A DNA stretch of 9,561 bases from Methanobacteriota archaeon (GTDB taxonomy: Archaea; Thermoplasmatota; DTKX01; GCA-020343715). A program made the position numbers and the translations under genes. Under the pieces are notes generated by a model, which saw nothing but the letters and a program-made list of their open reading frames with translations, did no database searches and was not told where the DNA came from. This document shows, one piece after another, positions 1 through 5,336 of this stretch; within the stretch, counting starts at the first letter, position 1; each line of letters starts with the position of its first letter. The DNA lies in contig JAUVEQ010000076.1 in NCBI GenBank assembly GCA_030594725.1, positions 1 through 9,561 of the forward strand, written 5' to 3'.

Positions 1-85
1 TGCCGAAGGCTAGGTACTTGGGATCCTTGGAAAAGCCCCTTGCGATGAAATAGCCCCAGATAATGTGGGTGACGGGGTTCGGCAT
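1..85 (-). CDS. Partial N-terminus of a putative membrane-bound metal-dependent hydrolase (YdjM/DUF457-like)
   Basis: Only the first 28 codons are present; the gene continues past the left edge. The peptide begins MPNPVTHIIWGYFIARGFSK and goes on DPKYLAFG. An N-terminal M-P-N-P-x-(T/A)-H followed by a hydrophobic helix and a Gly resembles the start of the membrane-bound metal-dependent hydrolases (YdjM/DUF457 type), where this early His is expected to be a metal ligand. That assignment rests on recalled family resemblance over a short stretch; the later metal-binding motifs lie outside the window. The ATG at 85 is supported by a strong TATA box at 111-118, placing the transcription start within a few bases of the ATG. 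There is no Shine-Dalgarno sequence, so the message is probably leaderless. It shares orientation with the two genes behind it but has its own promoter. Confidence 0.6.
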   Translation of the reverse strand, partial: MPNPVTHIIWGYFIARGFSKDPKYLAFG

Positions 86-110
86 GGCTGTCGAATCTAC
101 GCAGATTTCA

Positions 111-126
111 TATTTAAACCTTTCGG
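111..126 (-). promoter_or_regulatory. Archaeal BRE/TATA promoter of the hydrolase-like gene
   Basis: Read on the minus strand, CCGAAAG (126-120), one G, then TTTAAATA (118-111) forms a purine-rich BRE next to a near-consensus archaeal TATA box. The box centre is about 30 bases upstream of the ATG at 85. Archaeal initiation normally lies 25-28 bases from the box centre, so the transcript should start at roughly 86-90, giving a leaderless or nearly leaderless mRNA. Confidence 0.75.
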
Positions 127-219
127 CACAGGTCGGACATGGCCGAACGAGGTCCACGGAAGTGGCCAGAGCTGGTCCTCGATGCATGTAACAGATGGAT
201 CCACCGTGCCTTTGACCGA

Positions 220-951
220 TCAGGTCCCCGGAGGATCCGTAATCCCAACCGTGTCCAACTCCTGCTCTATCCGTCGTATCTCGGCCTTGAGCTCCGGGTC
301 ACCCTCAGCAATGAGTTGGACCTTGCGCAGGTTCACCTTTCGTTCCCCATCAAGCTTGCCGGACCGCTGGACAATGACCAGGTCCCGCAGGAAGTTCGGA
401 TCATCATGGGCCTTCCTCTTGATCTCCTTCCTCTGTCTCCGGTTGCGGGCCATGATGTACACCGATGCCACCACCCCCAGGACCATTGCGGCCACGACGA
501 GCCACATGCACAGGTCCTCCCAGGTGTTATGGGTCTCGTAGGACCAGCCCCCCTTCAGCGTCACGTTGGCCTCCTCGATGATCGCCTCGTTCAGTATTGG
601 CGAGTTATCGATGATCAGGTAGTAAGTACCAGGTTTGACCCAGGTGAAGGACATGGACGTCTTTGTCGTGTTCAATCTGGACTGGTGAGGATAATAGAAG
701 AATGTCTCGGACCCGGGGTCCTTGTAATCCAAGAACCCCTGCTCGGTGGTGAATATCACGTCCACGGGAGGACCATCGAGCACCTCGACATCGTACTCGA
801 TGTCAACGGCATTCCCCTCGTCGAAGGGGATCCTGAAGCTGCGATACCAACCCCAGCTTGTCTGGCCCTCGTACCCATTGCTATCGCTACCGGCCAGCAC
901 CGGCGCTGACAAGAGCAGGAAGATGACGATGAGGAGGGAGGGAAAGGTCAT
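220..951 (-). CDS. Single-pass membrane protein with secreted beta-rich domain and basic cytoplasmic tail
   Basis: A 243-residue protein of unknown function. The start at 951 puts a clean signal peptide first (residues 1-20, MTFPSLLIVIFLLLSAPVLA). A GTG at 972 in the same frame is possible; farther-upstream starts would add an Arg/Pro-rich stretch unlike a leader and are rejected. Residues 21-145 form a predicted extracellular domain with aromatic and beta-strand patterns (YDVEV near 53-57, FTWVKPGTYYLIIDN near 102-116) and two sequons, NTT and NVT. A transmembrane helix spans about 147-167. The tail from 168 is basic and probably helical (RNRRQRKEIKRK, then ELKAEIRRIEQEL). The extracellular domain resembles that of the gene at 1067-1810, suggesting duplication. 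The strand pattern ending in YxIIDN recalls GOLD/emp24-like beta-sandwiches, a weak inference. No catalytic motif is visible; a role in envelope sensing or anchoring would be speculative. Confidence 0.85.
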   Translation of the reverse strand: MTFPSLLIVIFLLLSAPVLAGSDSNGYEGQTSWGWYRSFRIPFDEGNAVDIEYDVEVLDGPPVDVIFTTEQGFLDYKDPGSETFFYYPHQSRLNTTKTSMSFTWVKPGTYYLIIDNSPILNEAIIEEANVTLKGGWSYETHNTWEDLCMWLVVAAMVLGVVASVYIMARNRRQRKEIKRKAHDDPNFLRDLVIVQRSGKLDGERKVNLRKVQLIAEGDPELKAEIRRIEQELDTVGITDPPGT

Positions 952-1003
952 TGGTCTCAAGGGGAAACTCACATCCAGTGTCCCATGGCCATCTACATCA
1001 TGG

Positions 1004-1011
1004 CTAAAAAG
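1004..1011 (-). promoter_or_regulatory. Possible TATA box for the 220-951 gene
   Basis: The 115-bp gap between the two minus-strand membrane-protein genes contains CTTTTTAG on the minus strand. It lies about 55 bases before the ATG at 951 and 35 before the GTG at 972. The predicted transcription start would be near 980. The box is a poor match and the upstream gene could read through, so a shared transcript is equally possible. Nothing else is recognisable in this gap. Confidence 0.3.
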
Positions 1012-1066
1012 ACTTCTTGGAACCCCCGGGCATCGGCCGGGAGAGCTCCGCCCCATCCTCCCTATC

Positions 1067-1810
1067 CTAGGGCTCCTTCGGCGGTTCCTCACCGCTCAGC
1101 TTCGGCGGTCCCTCGGCGCTCAGCTTCGGAGGCTCGGGCACCTCGGGCGGGGCGGTGTAGCCGGGGGACACCACCCTCTCCCCAGGGCTCTCCGTCCTGG
1201 GCTCCTCCTTCGCGGACGGAGGCCCATAGCCCGGCGGGGGGTCGGAGGCGGGGGAGGTCTGGGGCTCTGGCGACTCGTCGGAGATGCCCTTCTTGGCCTT
1301 GATCGACTGGATGATCATGTACAGGATGACGATGCCGAAGACGACGGCCACCAGGATGATGATCATGCAGGTGATGAAGGAGAGGCCGAAGAGCCACCAG
1401 GACGCGGAACCCCACTTCACCGAGTAATCCACCGTGGAATTGTCCGTGGAGGTGAGGGCCGTTGTGTCGATGATGACGTAGAAGATGCCCTCATCGTTCC
1501 ACGTCCATTCCTTCTCGGCGTCCTTGGTGTTCAGCACCGAGTAGGATACGAAGTAGCTGAAGTTGATGAGGGCAATGTAGTCCTCGTAGCCCTCTTGGTC
1601 CACGAAGTACACGTTGACCGCCATACCCTCGGTGACCTCGACATCGTATGTGATGCCCAGGCTGTCGCCGTCGGTGTTGTCGATCTCGACATCGATATGA
1701 TAATCTATCAAATCCAAGGTCTCCTCGCCCGAGGCCTCTCCGGCCTGGACGGGCACGGCAACGAGCAACAGGGCTACGCAAAGCGCTAAGGGTATCAGGG
1801 TCCGACGCAT
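1067..1810 (-). CDS. Single-pass membrane protein with secreted beta-rich domain and proline-rich cytoplasmic tail
   Basis: A 247-residue protein of unknown function. The ATG at 1810 gives a strong signal peptide (MRRTLIPLALCVALLLVAVP, then VQAGEA); a TTG directly before it is less likely. Residues 24-137 form the predicted outer domain, with YDVEV near 55-59 and WTWNDEGIFYVIIDT near 102-116. Both align with the same elements of the 220-951 protein, so the two look like tandem paralogues. A long hydrophobic helix covers about 139-168, followed by KAKKG, placing the C-terminus inside. The final 75 residues are low-complexity and rich in Pro, Glu and Ser, ending with PPKLSAEG, PPKLSGEE, PPKEP. 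A G-rich stretch lies just before the ATG. The gene is divergent from the large surface-protein gene at 1971 and 115 bp ahead of its paralogue. A signalling or scaffold role for the tail is only a guess. Confidence 0.85.
   Translation of the reverse strand: MRRTLIPLALCVALLLVAVPVQAGEASGEETLDLIDYHIDVEIDNTDGDSLGITYDVEVTEGMAVNVYFVDQEGYEDYIALINFSYFVSYSVLNTKDAEKEWTWNDEGIFYVIIDTTALTSTDNSTVDYSVKWGSASWWLFGLSFITCMIIILVAVVFGIVILYMIIQSIKAKKGISDESPEPQTSPASDPPPGYGPPSAKEEPRTESPGERVVSPGYTAPPEVPEPPKLSAEGPPKLSGEEPPKEP
1094..1132. repeat. 24-bp tandem repeat encoding an 8-residue Pro-Lys-Leu-Ser unit
   Basis: GCTCAGCTTCGGCGG (1094-1108) recurs with one change as GCTCAGCTTCGGAGG (1118-1132), a period of 24 bases or eight codons. 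On the coding (minus) strand it gives PPKLSAEG and PPKLSGEE, followed by a partial third unit PPKEP. It lies at the end of the proline-rich tail and preserves the frame, so copy number could vary without breaking the protein. Confidence 0.75.
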
Positions 1811-1838
1811 CAAGTGATCCCCCCCGGGAAGTCCAATG

Positions 1839-1851
1839 ATATTATCGTTAC
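1839..1851 (-). promoter_or_regulatory. Candidate promoter for the 1067-1810 membrane protein
   Basis: On the minus strand GTAACG then ATAATAT (1845-1839) resembles a TATA box; its centre lies about 32 bases before the ATG at 1810. A second AT-rich candidate, AAATACC, lies near 1853-1859 and would allow a slightly longer leader carrying the G-rich stretch before the ATG. It sits in the 160-bp region shared with the divergent gene at 1971. Confidence 0.45.
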
Positions 1852-1913
1852 CAGGTATTTGACATTATCCACGAAGGGCGGAGGCCCCGACCCGATGCCC
1901 AGGGAGGACCAAA

Positions 1914-1928
1914 CCGAAAGCTAATAAT
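1914..1928 (+). promoter_or_regulatory. BRE/TATA promoter of the 1010-residue surface protein
   Basis: CCGAAAG (1914-1920) is followed directly by CTAATAAT (1921-1928). The CCGAAAG flank is identical to that of the promoter at 111-126. The predicted transcription start is about 1950-1953. That is downstream of the GTG at 1947 and supports the ATG at 1971 with a leader of roughly 20 bases containing the ribosome binding site. Confidence 0.6.
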
Positions 1929-1958
1929 CCCACGGGGGACATCGAAGTGCATCCCACC

Positions 1959-1963
1959 GGAGG
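1959..1963 (+). promoter_or_regulatory. Shine-Dalgarno site that decides the start at 1971
   Basis: GGAGG lies 7 bases before the ATG at 1971, an ideal spacing. It abuts the in-frame ATG at 1965 too closely to serve it and lies downstream of the in-frame GTG at 1947. The start at 1971 is therefore preferred. Confidence 0.65.
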
Positions 1964-1970
1964 AATGCTC

Positions 1971-4900
1971 ATGGGGAATCGAAGTTGGAGCCTAATAGTG
2001 ATCGTGATACTGAGCATGAGCTCACTGGCCCTGGTATTGGAGAACACCGGTATCATCGCCATGGAATACGAGGGCGCGGACGCCCTCGACATCGACCCGG
2101 CCACCGGCGGCCATCTCGGCCACCCCCCGATGGCGACCTCAAGCGACCCCGCCCCAGGGACCGGAGGCGGGGAGGGTCTCGGCGAGGAGTTCGGAGCGGA
2201 CACCGATGGCCCCGTCATCGGCCCCGACAACACGCCGAACGCCACCTCCGTCGGGGACCAGCTGACCTTCAACGTGACGATCTCCGACGAGAGCGGTGTC
2301 AAGAACGCCTCGGTGGAATACTGGCAGGGCGTCGAACCGCACCGTAGCAGCAGCCTCACCCGTATGACGGGGGACGCCAAGAACGGTACATGGGAGGCAA
2401 CTGTCACCCCCTTCGGGTCGATGAGGCCCCTGGACTATATCTTCTACGCCACCGACGTGGACGACAACTCGAACCAGACGACGACCACCAGGATAGCCGT
2501 GACGGACAACACACCACCCTCGATCGACGACCACACCAAGCTGTTCGGCGTGCCAACCACGGGCGACGACTTCCAGTTCGTTGCCAACGTCAGCGACGGC
2601 ATACGCGTCATCGAGGTGCGTGTCAACTACACCATCGGCGATCCCCCGTTCATCGACGTCAACACCACCATGGACCCCATGGCTGTGGACAGCCGTCGCA
2701 ACGGTGCGTACGTCCTCAACATCACCCTTCCAGTAAACTTCACTGGGACCATCCCCTACACCATGGTGGCCATGGACCCCTCCAACAATCGCCGATCGGT
2801 CCATGGATTGGCGATCGTCACGGACAACGACCGCCCGATCATGGGCAAAGACGAATCGGACAAGGGCGCCACGACCGGCGACCCCATCCTGCTCCAGATC
2901 AACGTGACCGACAACAACTGGGTCGGAAAGGTCCATGCCAAGTACTGGTACGGCACCTCGGCGGCCGTCAACAAGACGATGAACCCGGGGACGGTGGATT
3001 CGAGAGGCAGCGGCGTTTACTCCATCATGGTCATCGTCCCGGCCGACTACGTGGGCACCTTCAACTACATGTTCGCCGCGGTGGACGCCGCCGACCTATG
3101 GAACGTCACATCCACCGTCCAGATCGAGGCGGTGGACGACGATCCACCCACGGTGGGTCCCGATTGGTCCCACGCGCTGGGCGAAGACAAGTTCGTCCTA
3201 GAGGTGAACGCTTCGGACAACGTGGGCGTGGTCGAGGTTTGGGTGATGTACCGGATCGATGACGGGATCCCCCTCAACGTATCCATGGACGCCCTCAGCG
3301 TCGATGGCAGGGGCAATGGCACGTACGGCAACGTCGAGGTGACGCTGCCCCTCGACCAGCAGGTCCGCATCGACTACGACCTGTACGCCATGGACGCGGC
3401 GGGCAACACCCGGTCGATGGCGGGCACGTACATCAACTACGACAACGAGTTCCCCGAGTTCGGGGACGACGGCGCCAACGGAGAGCCCGTCAAGGGCTGG
3501 GACATCGAGCTATGGGTCGAGGTCACGGACAACCTTGACGTCGAAGACGTCTACCTGGAGTACTGGTTCGGCGACGGCGATCACGAGAACGCCTCCATGG
3601 TCGACATGATCACCACCTGGAACCTCACCATCGACCTACCAAGACATCCCGACGGGGACCTCAACTACAGGTTCCGGGCAGTGGACGTCAAGGACAACTG
3701 GAACAACACCGAGATGAGGACGATAGCCCTCGTCAACAAGGTGCCGGACATCAGCGAGTCTCCCCTGTGGGAGGTATCGGAGGGGCAGGAGGACGTGCTG
3801 GACCTGGAACCCTACCTCGTGGACCAGAACGACCTCAAGATCGACCTCTCGCTGTCGACGGACGCACCGGGGGTGACGGTGGACCGCCTGCGCCTCGCGG
3901 TGGAGTACGACGACTGGCAGGCCAACCACTTCATCGAGGTGAGCGTGACCGACGGAGAGGACACGACCATGTTCACCATCGAGATCACCGTGATCAACAT
4001 CAACGACGACCCGTTCTTCACCTCGGAGCCCGGCACCGCCGCCGAGGTGGACATCCTCTACGAGTACATCGTCACCTACACCGACGTGGACCCGGACGAC
4101 GTCCACACCTTCTCGCTGGACGCTGCACCCGAGGGCATGGAGATCGACGGGTCGGGCCGCATAACGTGGACCCCGGCCGAGGCCCAGATGGGGGAACACA
4201 CCATCGACCTGGCCCTCTCCGACGGCTGGATCTACCTCCACCAGATCTGGACCCTCACGGTGACGGGCCCGGTCAACGGGCCGCCGGCCTTCACCAACGA
4301 CCCGCCGGAGACCCACATGGCGGGCACGACGTACACCTGGGACGCCGCGGCGGCCGACCCCGACGGCAACGCGCTGACCTTCGACCTGACAACGGCACCG
4401 GAGGAGGCCACCCTCGACGCCCCGACGGGCCAGCTCATATGGGAACCCGCCGCGGACAAGCGGGACATCTCGGAGGACGTGGACTTCGTCATGACGGTCA
4501 CCGACGGCATGCTGACGGACGAGATCTCATGGACCGTGGTCCTCTCGTACCCCGTGAACGAGCCCCCGGTGATCACGGCGGGCCTGGACAAGGTCAAGGT
4601 CAAGGAGGAGAGCACCATCGACCTGGCCCAGTACATGTCCGACCCCGACGACCCGACGGAGGACCTGTACTGGGACCACGACGAGGATTCACCCAACTTC
4701 GGGGCCAGGATCGACGGCAACCTTCTCATCATCACGCCCAGGCCCGATAGCAAGGGCACCGGCACGCTGATCCTGGAGCTCCACGACCCGTGGGGCACGG
4801 TGGACACCTTCGAGCTCACCGTCGAGATCGACACGAAGGAGGGCGGGGACGGTACCGAGTCGGTCTTCTCCATATGGTGGATACTCCTCATCGTGCTCGC

Positions 4901-5003
4901 AGCGGTTGTCGTCCTCCTGTTGATGACCCGGGACAAGTGGCGCCCGAAGACGGACCTGGAAATGGCGGAGGAATCGGAGCTGGAGTCCGAGAAGGAGGGC
5001 TAG
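1971..5003 (+). CDS. Large membrane-anchored surface protein with Ig-like and cadherin-like repeats
   Basis: A 1010-residue predicted surface protein. Residues 1 to about 24 form a signal peptide (MGNRSWSLIVIVILSMSSLA). An acidic, Gly/Pro-rich linker follows to about 78. Five Ig-like repeats of about 100 residues then run roughly 79-182, 183-288, 289-392, 393-494 and 495-592. Each opens with a GD...V(S/T)DN pattern and ends with an AxDxxxN strand and a DN.PP-type junction. Four cadherin-like or Ig-fold domains follow (about 593-681, 682-772, 773-866, 867-955), with DPD/DPDD and VTDG motifs typical of calcium-binding cadherin-like families such as CADG. A transmembrane helix at about 965-985 precedes a charged tail. 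Topology is therefore type I, with the repeats outside. All 19 N-X-S/T sequons lie in the Ig-like half. Adhesion or S-layer-associated structure is the likely role, by analogy only. Alternative in-frame starts are GTG 1947 and ATG 1965. Confidence 0.9.
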   Translation: MGNRSWSLIVIVILSMSSLALVLENTGIIAMEYEGADALDIDPATGGHLGHPPMATSSDPAPGTGGGEGLGEEFGADTDGPVIGPDNTPNATSVGDQLTFNVTISDESGVKNASVEYWQGVEPHRSSSLTRMTGDAKNGTWEATVTPFGSMRPLDYIFYATDVDDNSNQTTTTRIAVTDNTPPSIDDHTKLFGVPTTGDDFQFVANVSDGIRVIEVRVNYTIGDPPFIDVNTTMDPMAVDSRRNGAYVLNITLPVNFTGTIPYTMVAMDPSNNRRSVHGLAIVTDNDRPIMGKDESDKGATTGDPILLQINVTDNNWVGKVHAKYWYGTSAAVNKTMNPGTVDSRGSGVYSIMVIVPADYVGTFNYMFAAVDAADLWNVTSTVQIEAVDDDPPTVGPDWSHALGEDKFVLEVNASDNVGVVEVWVMYRIDDGIPLNVSMDALSVDGRGNGTYGNVEVTLPLDQQVRIDYDLYAMDAAGNTRSMAGTYINYDNEFPEFGDDGANGEPVKGWDIELWVEVTDNLDVEDVYLEYWFGDGDHENASMVDMITTWNLTIDLPRHPDGDLNYRFRAVDVKDNWNNTEMRTIALVNKVPDISESPLWEVSEGQEDVLDLEPYLVDQNDLKIDLSLSTDAPGVTVDRLRLAVEYDDWQANHFIEVSVTDGEDTTMFTIEITVININDDPFFTSEPGTAAEVDILYEYIVTYTDVDPDDVHTFSLDAAPEGMEIDGSGRITWTPAEAQMGEHTIDLALSDGWIYLHQIWTLTVTGPVNGPPAFTNDPPETHMAGTTYTWDAAAADPDGNALTFDLTTAPEEATLDAPTGQLIWEPAADKRDISEDVDFVMTVTDGMLTDEISWTVVLSYPVNEPPVITAGLDKVKVKEESTIDLAQYMSDPDDPTEDLYWDHDEDSPNFGARIDGNLLIITPRPDSKGTGTLILELHDPWGTVDTFELTVEIDTKEGGDGTESVFSIWWILLIVLAAVVVLLLMTRDKWRPKTDLEMAEESELESEKEG
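2205..3746 (+). repeat. Five-copy Ig-like protein repeat array
   Basis: Five diverged protein-level repeats of about 300 bp each encode Ig-like domains within the surface protein. Conserved landmarks are the GD before the second strand, the V(S/T)D turn, a V.V.Y strand, an NGTY/RGSGVY-like turn, and a closing A.D...N strand. The boundary motifs TDNTPP, TDNDRP, VDDDPP, YDNEFP and VNKVP mark the joints. Copies are well diverged, indicating old duplication rather than recent expansion. Confidence 0.75.
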
Positions 5004-5064
5004 GCGTAGCCGGAGCCGGAGGCTGAGGGAAAGGAGCGGTCGAAGGACCCAGAAGGCACCATGC

Positions 5065-5277
5065 CTACCCGAGGGCCCTGCCGATCCTGTCCCGCATCCC
5101 CCGGGCGTTCACCTCGGGGTCCCTCCTCCGGAGATCTCCCTTGGGGTGACTGAGCCAAAATGAATAGGGAGGGGAACCCCTCCTCCGGGGGCCAGGAGTG
5201 GCAAGGCCCAGCCCATGCTGCCGCAGCCAGCCTGGTCCCCAGAGGACTCGGACGTGTGAGTTCTTTCCAAACTCGCC
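5065..5277 (-). pseudogene. Possible C-terminal remnant of an unidentified gene
   Basis: A minus-strand frame is open for 71 codons from a TAA at 5278-5280 to a TAG at 5065-5067. It has no ATG, GTG or TTG before its last third. The final part reads LSHPKGDLRRR then DPEVNARGMRDRIGRALG, a charged, probably helical peptide with mostly G/C third positions (27 of the last 31 sense codons). That resembles the end of a real protein more than noise, although GC-rich DNA gives such frames by chance. The family is not recognised. Confidence 0.3.
5168..5183. other. Short G/C hairpin
   Basis: GGAGGG (5168-5173) pairs perfectly with CCCTCC (5178-5183) around a GAAC loop. No T-tract follows on either strand, so it does not look like an intrinsic terminator. 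It lies 165 bases beyond the preceding stop codon. Its function is unknown, and it may be a chance product of local G/C richness. Confidence 0.35.
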
Positions 5278-5290
5278 TTATACTGACGCT

Positions 5291-5302
5291 ATCTATTTAT
5301 TC
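5291..5302 (+). promoter_or_regulatory. Candidate promoter for the giant propeller/FN3 gene
   Basis: ATCTATTTATTC is the most AT-rich segment before the gene; TATTTAT (5294-5300) would set the transcription start near 5323-5325. A second candidate, CTTATACT (5277-5284), would start the message near 5307. Neither has the CCGAAAG flank seen at the other two strong promoters, so this gene may be controlled differently. A purine run GGGGAAGGGG (5321-5330) ends 6 bases before the ATG at 5337 and can serve as a ribosome binding site. Confidence 0.45.
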
Positions 5303-5306
5303 TCGA

Positions 5307-5321
5307 CTGGCCAATTGCCAG
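5307..5321. promoter_or_regulatory. Dyad between TATA box and start codon, possible operator
   Basis: CTGGCCAATTGCCAG has perfect 5-bp arms (CTGGC/GCCAG) around CAATT. It begins 6 bases after the TATA-like box and overlaps or directly precedes the predicted transcription start. That is where archaeal repressors commonly bind. It could also fold as a small hairpin if transcribed. Assignment as an operator is inference. Confidence 0.35.
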
Positions 5322-5336
5322 GGGAAGGGGATAAAG

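Larger units (their letters stand above)
5004..5336. other. Intergenic region between the two large surface-protein genes
   Basis: This 333-bp stretch has no convincing intact gene. It holds a stop-free minus-strand reading frame with no start (5065-5277), a short G/C hairpin (5168-5183), a TATA-like promoter region (5291-5302) and a 15-bp dyad (5307-5321). The first 60 bases after the stop at 5003 are G/A-rich with no clear terminator or T-tract. Confidence 0.6.

Noticed and set aside
139..909. Long plus-strand reading frame opposite the 220-951 gene
   Set aside because: It is antisense to a frame with a clear signal peptide, membrane helix and paralogue. Its own translation shows no coherent domains.
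746..1789. 347-codon plus-strand frame opposite both small membrane-protein genes
   Set aside because: It spans the complement of two independent genes and the gap between them, and its product is compositionally biased (Arg/Gly/Asp/Val), as expected of a GC-rich shadow frame.
3767..4750. 327-codon plus-strand frame overlapping the surface-protein gene
   Set aside because: Its product is almost entirely Arg, Gly, His and Pro, a +1 shadow of the Asp/Thr-rich real frame.
2139..4936. Several minus-strand frames of 200-265 codons within the surface-protein gene
   Set aside because: They are complements of well-formed Ig-like and cadherin-like repeats, rich in Val/His/Arg or Ser/Arg, with no recognisable motif.
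5168..5183. Hairpin as a transcription terminator of the 1971-5003 gene
   Set aside because: There is no T-tract after the stem on either strand and it is 165 bases beyond the stop codon.
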